Origin: JBCBKL01 sp038521825
GTDB lineage: Bacteria; Pseudomonadota; Alphaproteobacteria; Rhodobacterales; Rhodobacteraceae
NCBI GenBank assembly: GCA_038521825.1
Contig: JBCBKL010000006.1
Location: 1 to 64,000, forward strand
Direction of reading: 5' to 3'
Length of the DNA stretch: 64,000 nucleotides
Shown here: one piece after another, positions 8,399 through 17,524 of the stretch
How the letters are laid out: every line of letters starts with the position of its first letter
Numbering within the stretch: the first letter of the stretch is position 1
Program-made: the position numbers and the translations under genes
The notes under the pieces: model-generated
Seen by the model: the letters and a program-made list of their open reading frames with translations, nothing else
The model's database searches: none
What the model was told of the DNA's origin: nothing

Positions 8399-9616
8399 AT
8401 GAGCGCGCCGAAAAAAGTAGTGCTGGCCTATTCCGGGGGTCTCGATACCTCGATCATTCTGAAATGGCTGCAGACTGAATACGGCTGCGAGGTCGTCACC
8501 TTCACGGCGGACCTGGGCCAAGGAGAAGAGCTGGAACCAGCGCGCAAAAAGGCCGAGATGATGGGCGCAAGCGCGATCTACATCGAGGATTTGCGCGAAG
8601 AGTTCGTTCGCGACTTTGTCTTCCCGATGTTCCGCGCCAACGCTCTTTATGAAGGTCTTTACCTGCTTGGAACGTCCATTGCCCGCCCGCTCATCTCAAA
8701 GCGTCTGGTGGAGATCGCCGAGGCCGAGGGCGCAGATGCGGTGTCGCATGGCGCAACCGGAAAGGGGAACGACCAGGTTCGGTTTGAACTCAGCGCTTAT
8801 GCACTGAACCCCGACATCAAGGTGATCGCGCCTTGGCGTGAATGGAATTTGTCGAGCCGCAGCAAGCTGATCGACTTTGCCGAAAAGAACCAGATCCCGA
8901 TTGCCAAGGACAAGCGCGGCGAGGCGCCGTTCAGCGTCGATGCAAATCTGCTGCACACATCGTCCGAGGGCAAGGTGCTTGAAGATCCGGCCGAGGATGC
9001 ACCGGACTATGTTTATCAGCGTACGGTCAATCCGGAGGACGCACCCGCGTCGCCTGAATTCATCGAGGTGGGTTTTGAAAAGGGCGATGCCGTTTCGATC
9101 AACGGCGAGGCGTTGTCGCCCGCCGCGCTTTTGACGAAGCTGAACGAGCTTGGTGGCAAACACGGCATCGGCCGGCTCGATCTGGTCGAGGGCCGGTTCG
9201 TCGGCATGAAGTCGCGCGGGATTTACGAGACGCCGGGCGGGACCATCCTGCTTGAGGCGCATCGCGGGATCGAACAGATCACACTGGATCGCGGAGCAGC
9301 CCACCTGAAAGATGAGTTGATGCCGCGCTATGCCGAACTCATCTATAATGGTTTCTGGTTCTCGCCCGAACGCGAGATGCTCCAGGCCGCTATCGACAAG
9401 AGCCAGGAACACGTGACCGGTATTGTGCGTCTGAAACTCTACAAGGGTTTGGCACGAACTGTTGGGCGTTGGTCAGAGCATTCGCTTTACTCAGAGGCCC
9501 ACGTCACGTTCGAGGACGATGCGGGCGCCTACGACCAAACGGATGCCAAAGGTTTCATCCAGCTCAATGCGTTACGGCTGAAACTGCTCGCGGCCAGAAA
9601 CCGACGCCTCAAGTGA
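8399..9616 (+). CDS. argG: Argininosuccinate synthase
   Basis: A 405-aa enzyme that condenses citrulline and aspartate with ATP in arginine biosynthesis. The N-terminal pyrophosphatase P-loop is VLAYSGGLDTSIIL; also visible are HGATGKGNDQVRFE and the substrate-binding ESRGIYE-type segment MKSRGIYETPGG. The ATG at 8399 (MSAPKKVVLAYS) follows an AAGGGG ribosome site; the open frame extends to 8354 but the family begins near 8399. Its 3' end overlaps the convergent sulfotransferase-like gene by 8 bp. Confidence 0.96.
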   Translation: MSAPKKVVLAYSGGLDTSIILKWLQTEYGCEVVTFTADLGQGEELEPARKKAEMMGASAIYIEDLREEFVRDFVFPMFRANALYEGLYLLGTSIARPLISKRLVEIAEAEGADAVSHGATGKGNDQVRFELSAYALNPDIKVIAPWREWNLSSRSKLIDFAEKNQIPIAKDKRGEAPFSVDANLLHTSSEGKVLEDPAEDAPDYVYQRTVNPEDAPASPEFIEVGFEKGDAVSINGEALSPAALLTKLNELGGKHGIGRLDLVEGRFVGMKSRGIYETPGGTILLEAHRGIEQITLDRGAAHLKDELMPRYAELIYNGFWFSPEREMLQAAIDKSQEHVTGIVRLKLYKGLARTVGRWSEHSLYSEAHVTFEDDAGAYDQTDAKGFIQLNALRLKLLAARNRRLK

Positions 9617-10313
9617 TCTTGTACGGCGCCATCGCTTCATAGTTCGGCATAGCCGCCTCAGCCAACGTAAGATAATCACCGCTCAATTTGGGCATCGGCC
9701 CCTCTTGGCCAGCGAAACCAGTTGATTGGTGAACCGAGCCATACCAATGCTTGCCCCAAACACCGTCGGCCGCATGGCCACCCTTGGGCCACGACAGCAT
9801 CGCCGTATCCCAATCGATACCCAGACGACGGCAGAGCATCGACAAAGTGCGCTCAGGATCCGCCCGGATATCAGAAGCGTCGATGACGATACTGCGCTCT
9901 ACCATGGCAAAGATTTCCGCCTGTTGACGAAATCCCAAATCGTCGAGATTTGGGGCCTCGCGCTTTTGGGCATAGCTGGCGACGACACGATGCGGATGCC
10001 GGATCAGGAACACGTTCTGCATGCTCTTGATCCAATCGAGCCGAAACGACGGCAACATGTGGTGCGCCATATGTTTCTGGTATTGTACGGGTTCAAAGGC
10101 TGGTGCGGTCAGTGCAGCGATTACCTCCTCCGGATCGATGTTTTGCGATGCCAGGACCTCTGATTTCATCGGATGATCGATGCCGCTGTGGTGCAGGTAG
10201 GCCGCATAAAACGGCTCGTCTACAACGTCGCAATCGGACCTCGACGCGAACGAGTACATCAGGGCAGTCGACAGATTGCGCGGCCCAGACCACATGGCGA
10301 TCCGTTTGGTCAC
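9609..10313 (-). CDS. Sulfotransferase-like P-loop protein
   Basis: A 234-aa protein with an N-terminal PAPS-type P-loop (MWSGPRNLSTALM) and a later IRHPHRVVASYAQKR segment, the 3'-phosphate-binding block of sulfotransferases. This small subfamily is often annotated as a branched-chain aminotransferase-like protein because it is fused to such enzymes in some eukaryotes; no PLP motif is present here. The start is the GTG at 10313 because AAGGAG lies a few bases upstream; a GTG at 10331 would put that ribosome site inside the gene. The substrate is unknown. Confidence 0.75.
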   Translation of the reverse strand: MTKRIAMWSGPRNLSTALMYSFASRSDCDVVDEPFYAAYLHHSGIDHPMKSEVLASQNIDPEEVIAALTAPAFEPVQYQKHMAHHMLPSFRLDWIKSMQNVFLIRHPHRVVASYAQKREAPNLDDLGFRQQAEIFAMVERSIVIDASDIRADPERTLSMLCRRLGIDWDTAMLSWPKGGHAADGVWGKHWYGSVHQSTGFAGQEGPMPKLSGDYLTLAEAAMPNYEAMAPYKIT

Positions 10314-10410
10314 GTACTCTCCTTCGTTCACCAGCCCGTGATCTCACCGGCTCGTGCATTGAGTGAAACATGCTTCGGCGCAACTATTCGCGCAACTAGG
10401 GAGATCCGCT

Positions 10411-11073
10411 ATGAAACAGCTTCGGAAAGCACGACCGTTGCTTTTGACCATTCTGATCGGGCTTGGAATTCTGGCCGAAGTCAAGATGGCCCATGCTCAG
10501 GAATTGCGTACGCTCACTGTTGCCGGCGGATGCTTCTGGTGTGTCGAGGCGGATTTTGAAAAGGTGCAAGGGGTCGAAAGCGCCGTTTCCGGTTATACGG
10601 GCGGCACGGTTGCAAATCCAACCTACAAGCAAGTCGTGCGCGGCGGGACCGGCCATTACGAGGCTGTCCAGATCGCCTATGACCCAGCACAAGTGACAAC
10701 CGAACAATTGCTTTCGCTATTTTTCCGCTCCGTCGATCCGACGGATGCAGGCGGCCAATTCTGTGACCGGGGCGAAAGCTATCGGACCGCGGTATTCGTG
10801 GAGGATGCAGCCGGACGCGCAAAGGCAAATGCCGCGAAAGCACAAGCCACCACTGACCTCGGCCAAGAGGTCGTAACGCCTATCCTGGATGCCTCCGAGT
10901 TCTACGTCGCCGAAGACTACCATCAGGATTACTACAAGAAAGATGACTTGGTTTTCACCCGGTTCGGGCCGAAAACCAAGGCCAGCGCCTATAAGGCCTA
11001 CCGGAATGCCTGCGGGCGCGACGCAAGGGTCAAACAGCTTTGGGGATCCGCAGCGCCATTTGTCGGTGGCTAG
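10411..11073 (+). CDS. msrA: Exported peptide-methionine (S)-S-oxide reductase MsrA
   Basis: A 220-aa repair enzyme reducing methionine-S-sulfoxide. The catalytic motif GGCFWCVEADF and the family blocks VVRGGTGHYEAVQI and HQDYYKK are present. The N-terminus is a signal peptide: KQLRKARP, then the hydrophobic LLLTILIGLGILAE, then MAHAQ as the likely cleavage region. The mature enzyme therefore acts in the periplasm. The ATG at 10411 is preceded by GGGAGA; the ATG at 10363 would place a charged extension before the signal. No MsrB domain is fused. It overlaps the convergent sugar kinase by four bases (CTAG). Confidence 0.92.
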   Translation: MKQLRKARPLLLTILIGLGILAEVKMAHAQELRTLTVAGGCFWCVEADFEKVQGVESAVSGYTGGTVANPTYKQVVRGGTGHYEAVQIAYDPAQVTTEQLLSLFFRSVDPTDAGGQFCDRGESYRTAVFVEDAAGRAKANAAKAQATTDLGQEVVTPILDASEFYVAEDYHQDYYKKDDLVFTRFGPKTKASAYKAYRNACGRDARVKQLWGSAAPFVGG

Positions 11074-11945
11074 GCCAAACGCGCGTCCTGCAGTTCTTTG
11101 AGGTCCGGGATCACGTCGGCGGTACCAAGCCGTGTGACCATCAGAGCAGCAGCCTTGGTTGCCAGTTCCAAGGCTTGGAGCATTGGCTGACCGCGATCCA
11201 GCCCGGCACAGAGGTAACCCGTGAATGTGTCGCCTGCTCCGGTTGTATCGATTGGATCGACTTTGATGGCAGCGACATGGGTCTTGTCGCCTTTCGTCAA
11301 ATCCAACCAATCTGCCCCTTCAGAGCCTTTGGTGACGATCACATGCTCGACGGGAAGCTCATTCAAACTGGTCCCTAGAGCAGTCGTCAACTGATCCGCC
11401 TCGACCTCGTTCAAAACCAACATGTCGGTATGGGGAATAAGGTCTTTCACCGCCGCCGTTTCAAAGGGAGCGGCAGCGTAGACAACCGTCAGACCGATCG
11501 TTTGCGCAATCTGAGCCGCCTCTATTTGTGCGTTTGTCTCATTCTGAAGCAAAAGAAAATCGCCGGCTTCTGCCTCTGACAAAGCTGAGGCTGTCTGTTC
11601 AGATGAAACTTCGAAATTTGCACCGTGATGGATGATGATCTGGTTTTCGCCATCATCCGCTACCGCGATGTTCGCGTGTCCCGTTGGCGTGTCGATCACC
11701 TTGATGGAGCGGGTATCAACACCGTATTCCAAAAGCCTCTCGGCGGCCCATTTCCCGTCCGTGCCGATCGCTCCAATATGCCGGACACGCGCCGCCGCGC
11801 GGGCAGCGGCAACCGACATGTTCGCCCCTTTGCCGCCAAGACCGCGCTGAAAGCTATCGGCCGCCAATGTCTCGCCCGGCTTCGGCAGGTGCGGTACACG
11901 ATAGACGTTATCGATGTTGATCGAGCCCAGGTTCCAGATCGTCAT
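11070..11945 (-). CDS. PfkB-family sugar kinase (ribokinase-like)
   Basis: A 291-aa kinase of the ribokinase/PfkB family. Visible are the N-terminal substrate-binding GGKGANMSVAAAR motif and the C-terminal anion hole/catalytic base DTTGAGDTFTGYL. Ribose is the likeliest substrate by overall form, but other sugars or nucleosides are possible and no transporter lies nearby to help. The start ATG at 11945 shares one base with the stop of maeB (TGATG pattern), so translation is coupled to malic enzyme. Confidence 0.88.
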   Translation of the reverse strand: MTIWNLGSINIDNVYRVPHLPKPGETLAADSFQRGLGGKGANMSVAAARAAARVRHIGAIGTDGKWAAERLLEYGVDTRSIKVIDTPTGHANIAVADDGENQIIIHHGANFEVSSEQTASALSEAEAGDFLLLQNETNAQIEAAQIAQTIGLTVVYAAAPFETAAVKDLIPHTDMLVLNEVEADQLTTALGTSLNELPVEHVIVTKGSEGADWLDLTKGDKTHVAAIKVDPIDTTGAGDTFTGYLCAGLDRGQPMLQALELATKAAALMVTRLGTADVIPDLKELQDARLA

Positions 11946-14200
11946 CAACCCACCTTGCACGCAGCCAGTACGGCCATGTTGAGAATGTCGTTGGCAGTGG
12001 CAACGGTTGATGCGATCTGGATCGACTTGTCGACACCCGTCAGGATCGGACCGATGACGGTGGCACCGCCCATTTCCTGCATCAGCTTGACCGAAATGCT
12101 GGCCGAATGCCGCGCAGGTACAATCAGAATGTTAGCCGGGCCGGTCAGACGCGAGAACGGATAAGCCGCCTGCGACTGAGCATTCAGCGCAACATCAACC
12201 GTCATTTCGCCCTCATACTCGAACGCAACACCCCGTCGGTCCAGAACTTTAGGCGCTTCGTTCATCTTTCTCGCCCGCTCGGAATCGGGATAGCCGAAAG
12301 TCGAAAAGCTCACAAACGCGACCCGAGGCTCAACGCCCATATGGGTTGCTACCGACGCAGCCCGCTCCGCGATATTGGCAAGGTCTTCTTCGTCCGGCCA
12401 CTCGTGGACCAGCGTGTCGGAGATAAAGACAATGCGGCCCTTATGGATTACCGCGGTCACACCCACTGCCCCGTTGGCGGCATCGGCATCAAAGACGTTG
12501 TTGATGCGCTCGAGAACGTGAGCCGACTTGCGGGTGGCCCCAGTCACAAGACCATCTCCGTGCCCATGCGCCAGCATCAATCCCGAAAAGACATGCCTGT
12601 CGCGGGCCGCCAGGCGATGGATATCTTGCGCATCGTAGCCACGACGCTGGAGCCTCTGGTAGAGGAAGGATTTGTATGTCTCTAAATGGCTGGTGTTGGC
12701 CGCGTTGACGACTTCAAGCTCACGCACCGCGTCAGCCAGACCGGCTGCCTCCAGCTTTTCCTTCACATCCGGCTCGCGCCCAACGACCAAAGCTTTTCCA
12801 AAGCCCGACCGCTGATACATGACCGCCGCGCGCAGAACACGAGGATCGTCGCCCTCGGCAAAGATCATCCGAGCCTGCGCCGCCCTCGCCCGAGCGTTGA
12901 TCCCTGTCAGGATGCTTGCCGTTGGATCCATCCGCGACTTCAAGGACACCTCATAGGCATCCATGTCGATGATCGGTCGACGCGCCGCACCTGTTTCCAT
13001 CCCCGCCTTGGCAACTGCAGGCGGGATCCTGTGGATCAGGCGCGGATCGAAGGGCGTCGGGATGATGTAGTCGCGGCCAAAGGCTAGGGATTTGCCATAG
13101 GCAAGCGCGACTTCGTCCGGGACATCCTCACGCGCAAGAGCGGCCAGCGCATCGGCGCAGGCTATCTTCATTTCATCGTTGATCGCACGGGCATTGATGT
13201 CCAACGCGCCTCGAAAAAGGTAAGGAAAACCCAACACGTTGTTGACCTGATTTGGATAGTCGCTTCGACCCGTGGCCACGATCGCATCAACCCGAACCTC
13301 ATGCGCCTCTTCGGGTGTAATCTCCGGATCAGGATTGGCCATGGCAAAGATCACCGGGTTGTCAGCCATCGACATCACCATGTCCTGCGTGACAGCGCCC
13401 TTTGCGGAAACCCCAAGGAACACATCGGCACCGACCATAGCGTCTTCCAGGCTGCGCAGATCGGTCTTGATGGCATGGGCGGACTTCCACTGGTTCATAC
13501 CTTCGGTTCGCCCTTGGTAAATCACGCCCTTTGTGTCGCAGACTATGCAGTTCTGATGCTGTGCTCCCATGGTTTTGAGGAGCTCAATGCAGGCGATCCC
13601 TGCAGCACCCGCACCATTCAGAACGATTTTGACATCTTCGATCTTCTTCCCCGAAAGATGCAGCGCATTGATCAGGCCAGCGGCACAGATGACGGCCGTG
13701 CCATGCTGATCGTCGTGGAAGACAGGTATATCCATCTCCTCCTTGAGACGCTGTTCGATGATGAAACACTCGGGCGCCTTGATGTCCTCAAGGTTGATGC
13801 CCCCAAAGGTCGGACCCATGAGGCGAACGGCACGGCAGAATTCGTCGGGATCTTCTGTATCGAGTTCGAGGTCGATCGAGTTAACATCGGCGAAGCGTTT
13901 AAAGAGGACGGCCTTACCTTCCATCACAGGCTTGGAGCCCAGCGCCCCCAGATTGCCCAGACCTAGAACCGCCGTACCGTTAGAGATGACGGCGACAAGG
14001 TTGCCCTTGTTGGTGTAGTCGTAGACCGTCTCAGGCGTTTCAGAGATTGCTTCGCATGGCACAGCAACCCCGGGAGAATATGCAAGGCTCAGATCGCGCT
14101 GTGTCATCATGGGGACGGTCGCCTGAACCTCCCATTTGCCGGGGGTTGGCTCCATATGGAAAGCAAGGGCCTCTTCGGGCGTCAATTTTGATTTACTCAT
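11945..14200 (-). CDS. maeB: NADP-dependent malic enzyme with C-terminal phosphotransacetylase-like domain
   Basis: A 751-aa fusion. Residues ~1-430 are malic enzyme: LAYSPGVAVPCEAI, the catalytic region HDDQHGTAVICAAGLINAL and the nucleotide-binding VLNGAGAAGIAC. Residues ~430-751 resemble phosphotransacetylase (MIFAEGDDPRVLRAA onward) and usually serve allosteric control by acetyl-CoA rather than catalysis. It oxidatively decarboxylates malate to pyruvate, yielding NADPH. Length and order match the MaeB family. It is divergent from mutS, with 121 bp between starts. Confidence 0.95.
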   Translation of the reverse strand: MSKSKLTPEEALAFHMEPTPGKWEVQATVPMMTQRDLSLAYSPGVAVPCEAISETPETVYDYTNKGNLVAVISNGTAVLGLGNLGALGSKPVMEGKAVLFKRFADVNSIDLELDTEDPDEFCRAVRLMGPTFGGINLEDIKAPECFIIEQRLKEEMDIPVFHDDQHGTAVICAAGLINALHLSGKKIEDVKIVLNGAGAAGIACIELLKTMGAQHQNCIVCDTKGVIYQGRTEGMNQWKSAHAIKTDLRSLEDAMVGADVFLGVSAKGAVTQDMVMSMADNPVIFAMANPDPEITPEEAHEVRVDAIVATGRSDYPNQVNNVLGFPYLFRGALDINARAINDEMKIACADALAALAREDVPDEVALAYGKSLAFGRDYIIPTPFDPRLIHRIPPAVAKAGMETGAARRPIIDMDAYEVSLKSRMDPTASILTGINARARAAQARMIFAEGDDPRVLRAAVMYQRSGFGKALVVGREPDVKEKLEAAGLADAVRELEVVNAANTSHLETYKSFLYQRLQRRGYDAQDIHRLAARDRHVFSGLMLAHGHGDGLVTGATRKSAHVLERINNVFDADAANGAVGVTAVIHKGRIVFISDTLVHEWPDEEDLANIAERAASVATHMGVEPRVAFVSFSTFGYPDSERARKMNEAPKVLDRRGVAFEYEGEMTVDVALNAQSQAAYPFSRLTGPANILIVPARHSASISVKLMQEMGGATVIGPILTGVDKSIQIASTVATANDILNMAVLAACKVG

Positions 14201-14321
14201 GCTGCGCGTCCTCCATCCGTCCTGCCGACTTAGACGACGTGAGCCCTACCCTCAATCCGACTTTGACTTTCACTTGCCTAAGACGGTGGGTAACCTGCCG
14301 CCTTAAACGAGGGGAGCAGCC

Positions 14322-16955
14322 ATGACCGTCACGCCGATGATGGCCCAGTATCTTGACATCAAAGCCGCGCATCCCGACGCCCTATTGTTTTATCGTATGG
14401 GCGATTTTTACGAGATGTTTTTTGATGACGCCGTCGATGCTGCTGAGGCTTTGGACATCGCACTGACAAAGCGCGGTAAACACCATGGCACGGACATTCC
14501 CATGTGTGGCGTGCCGGTACACGCCGCTGAAGGATACCTTTTGACCCTGATCCGCAAAGGTTTCCGCGTCGCCGTTTGCGAACAAATGGAAAGCCCTGCG
14601 GAGGCAAAAAAACGCGGCTCAAAGTCTGTCGTCAAACGGGACGTGGTGAGACTGGTCACGCCCGGAACGTTAACCGAAGACAGCCTGCTCGAAGCGAGAC
14701 GTCACAATTATCTCGCCGCATACAACCAAGTGAGAGGAGCGGGCGCCCTTGCCTGGGTGGATATCTCAACGGGTGTTTTGCAAGTCGCATCAATTGAAGC
14801 ACCACAAAACCTTTCGCCAGAATTGGCCCGGATTGCGCCATCTGAGCTAGTTGCTATTCAGGGCCTCGGCAGTGATCTTCGTCAGACCTTGGATGACTTC
14901 GGCATCTCGCTGGCCCATCTTGGGGCGGCCGCTTTTGACAGTGCTGGCGCTGAAAGACGACTGAAAGACCTTTATGGTGTCGGAACGCTTGACGCGTTCG
15001 GGCAATTCACCCGCCCCGAGCTTGGGGCACTGGGTGCAATCGTCGAGTACCTTGAGATCACGCAAAAGGGTAAATTGCCCCTTCTTCAACCCCCTGTCCG
15101 CGAACTGCAGAACCGCAGCGTTCAAATCGATGCGGCCACACGGCGAAATCTTGAACTGACCGAAAGCCTGTCCGGAGGGCGAAAGGGGTCTTTGCTGTCT
15201 GTTGTGGATCGCACATTGACGGCGGCCGGCGGGCGTTTGCTCGAGCAGCGAATTTCATCCCCATCATGCAATTTAGAGACTATTTTGCAGCGATTGGACG
15301 CCATCGAATTTGCGAAGGAAAAGACTGATTGGACCAGTCAGATTTCTGACTTCCTCCGCCAGGTACCAGACATCAATCGAGCCTTGTCACGCCTGTCGAT
15401 TGATCGCGGGGGGCCTCGCGACCTTGCGGCTATCCGCAATGGACTGGAACACGCGCGATCGATCGCCGGATCTGACGTAACCGAGCGTCCAGAGCTTTTG
15501 TCGCGCGCGTTTGACGATCTGAAGGGGCACGAGGACCTGATTGCACTTCTGGATGAAGCACTGGTGGCCGAACCCTCATTATTGGTTCGCGATGGTGGTT
15601 TTGTCGCGAGTGGATTTGATACTGAACTGGACGAGGCCCGCACACTGAGGGACGAAGGCCGTGGCGTGATAGCGGGTCTACAGCAGACCTATATCGAAAG
15701 AGCGGAAGTCTCTTCGCTAAAGATCAAGCACAACAACGTTCTGGGCTATTTTGTCGAAACGACCGCCACACATGCGGACAAAATGATGTCGCCCCCGCTG
15801 TCCGAGCTCTTTATCCACCGCCAGACGACAGCCAACCAGGTCCGTTTTACGACGGTCGAACTATCTCAACTTGAAACACGCATCCAGAATGCCGGTTCGC
15901 GGGCGTTGGATATCGAAAAGGCCATCTTTGAAAAGCTGCGATCCGCCGTCTTGGATCAGGCCGCGGCGATCGACCAAACGGCCCGCGCCCTAGCAGAGCT
16001 GGACGTGGCCACCGCCCTCGCTCAACTTGCCCTCGCCGAAGATTGGTGTCGGCCAATAGTGGATGATACCAAAGTCTTCGCAATCGCTGACGGTCGCCAT
16101 CCGGTTGTTGAGGCTGCGCTCAAGCAGCAGGCCGGATCCCCATTCGTTGCCAATGACTGCGACCTCTCTGCTGGGGACGAGACCGCAATTTGGTTGCTGA
16201 CCGGTCCTAACATGGCGGGCAAGTCCACCTTCCTTCGGCAAAACGCACTAATCGCGATACTCGCGCAGATGGGGAGCTTTGTCCCAGCGCGATCGGCGCA
16301 TATCGGAATGGTAAGCCAAATCTTCAGCCGTGTTGGTGCTTCGGATGATCTGGCGCGCGGTCGTTCAACATTCATGGTTGAGATGGTCGAAACCGCCGCA
16401 ATTCTGAATCAGGCAGACGATCGGGCGCTGGTCATTCTTGACGAAATCGGGCGCGGCACGGCGACGTATGATGGGTTGTCCATCGCCTGGGCAACGCTTG
16501 AACATCTGCACGACGTGAACAAGTCAAGGGCGTTGTTCGCGACGCACTACCACGAGATGACCGCGCTTGCGGGCAAGCTGGATGGTGTTGAGAACGCGAC
16601 TGTCGCCGTCAAGGAATGGCAGGGCGAGGTCATCTTTCTGCACGAGGTGAGAAAGGGTGCTGCCGATCGCAGTTATGGGGTTCAGGTTGCGCAACTTGCC
16701 GGATTACCCAAAGTCGTTATCGACCGGGCTCGGCAAGTCTTGAACGTTTTGGAAAAGGGGGAGCGAGAAGGCGGAGCAGCCGCGCAAAAGATGCTGATCG
16801 ATGACCTGCCGCTGTTCTCAACCCAACTCCGTGAGACGACAAATGCGCAAGCGCAATCACCGGCACTCGATTTGCTAGAGACGATCCACCCGGACGAGCT
16901 ATCGCCCAAGGCTGCACTCGATCTGATTTACCAACTCAAGGAAGCCGCGCGTTAA
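14322..16955 (+). CDS. mutS: DNA mismatch repair protein MutS
   Basis: An 877-aa mismatch recognition ATPase. The N-terminal mismatch-binding motif is GDFYEMF (the conserved Phe-x-Glu wedge). The C-terminal ATPase has Walker A TGPNMAGKSTFLRQ, SRVGASDDLARGRSTFM and Walker B LVILDEIGRGTATYDG. The ATG at 14322 follows a GAGGGGAG ribosome site. Its partner mutL is not in the window. Its stop overlaps that of the convergent grpE (TTAA). Confidence 0.97.
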   Translation: MTVTPMMAQYLDIKAAHPDALLFYRMGDFYEMFFDDAVDAAEALDIALTKRGKHHGTDIPMCGVPVHAAEGYLLTLIRKGFRVAVCEQMESPAEAKKRGSKSVVKRDVVRLVTPGTLTEDSLLEARRHNYLAAYNQVRGAGALAWVDISTGVLQVASIEAPQNLSPELARIAPSELVAIQGLGSDLRQTLDDFGISLAHLGAAAFDSAGAERRLKDLYGVGTLDAFGQFTRPELGALGAIVEYLEITQKGKLPLLQPPVRELQNRSVQIDAATRRNLELTESLSGGRKGSLLSVVDRTLTAAGGRLLEQRISSPSCNLETILQRLDAIEFAKEKTDWTSQISDFLRQVPDINRALSRLSIDRGGPRDLAAIRNGLEHARSIAGSDVTERPELLSRAFDDLKGHEDLIALLDEALVAEPSLLVRDGGFVASGFDTELDEARTLRDEGRGVIAGLQQTYIERAEVSSLKIKHNNVLGYFVETTATHADKMMSPPLSELFIHRQTTANQVRFTTVELSQLETRIQNAGSRALDIEKAIFEKLRSAVLDQAAAIDQTARALAELDVATALAQLALAEDWCRPIVDDTKVFAIADGRHPVVEAALKQQAGSPFVANDCDLSAGDETAIWLLTGPNMAGKSTFLRQNALIAILAQMGSFVPARSAHIGMVSQIFSRVGASDDLARGRSTFMVEMVETAAILNQADDRALVILDEIGRGTATYDGLSIAWATLEHLHDVNKSRALFATHYHEMTALAGKLDGVENATVAVKEWQGEVIFLHEVRKGAADRSYGVQVAQLAGLPKVVIDRARQVLNVLEKGEREGGAAAQKMLIDDLPLFSTQLRETTNAQAQSPALDLLETIHPDELSPKAALDLIYQLKEAAR

Positions 16956-17515
16956 GCGCCCAGATTCGATGAAACGCCGACCTGCGCCGGACGCAGTAGA
17001 CGATCAAACAGCATGAAACCTTCGGCAGCGACCTGGATGATTTCGCCTGACTGTGTTCCCGGGACAGGTGCTTCGAACATTGCCTGATGAAGCTGTGGAT
17101 CAAACGTATCGCCCACCTCTGGCGCAATAATTTCAATGCCGTGCTTTTTGAAGACGTTCAACAGTTCGCGCATCGTCAGCTCGACACCTTCAATCAGCGC
17201 CGCCGACTCTTCCTTTTGCTCCTCGGTCGCTGCTTCAAGAGCACGCTTGAGATTGTCGTAGACGGGCAGCATATCGCGGGCGAGTTTTGATCCGCCGTAT
17301 TGTTCCGCCTCGCGCCGATCCTTGTCAGACCGTTTTCTGGTGTTTTCCGCATCGGCCAAGGCGCGCATGAACTTGTCGCGCAGCTCATCCCGTTCGGCTC
17401 GCAGCGCGTCCAGCTCGATCGCTTCCTCATCCTCTTCAGCCATGACATCCAGCAGTTCCTCTGCTTCGGCAGCATCGATGTCATCAAGGAACTCTTCGTT
17501 CTTCGGTTCCGCCAT
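16952..17515 (-). CDS. grpE: Nucleotide exchange factor GrpE
   Basis: A 187-aa co-chaperone that releases ADP from DnaK. The acidic N-terminus (EFLDDIDAAEAEELLDVMAE) leads into a long helix (RDKFMRALADAENTRKRSD) and the beta domain with MLPVYDNLKRALEA and GDTFDPQLHQAM, the family core. It lies 9 bp downstream of hrcA, the usual alphaproteobacterial hrcA-grpE heat-shock pair; dnaKJ are not in the window. Confidence 0.95.
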   Translation of the reverse strand: MAEPKNEEFLDDIDAAEAEELLDVMAEEDEEAIELDALRAERDELRDKFMRALADAENTRKRSDKDRREAEQYGGSKLARDMLPVYDNLKRALEAATEEQKEESAALIEGVELTMRELLNVFKKHGIEIIAPEVGDTFDPQLHQAMFEAPVPGTQSGEIIQVAAEGFMLFDRLLRPAQVGVSSNLGA

Positions 17516-17524
17516 TCTTCACCT

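Noticed and set aside
8696..9412. 238-codon open frame on the minus strand, antisense to argG
   Set aside because: It lies wholly inside a clearly conserved gene, has no recognisable domain and reflects high-GC codon structure.
10717..11310. 197-codon minus-strand open frame across msrA and the sugar kinase
   Set aside because: Arginine/glycine/cysteine-rich low-complexity translation running through two real genes; no ribosome site or domain.
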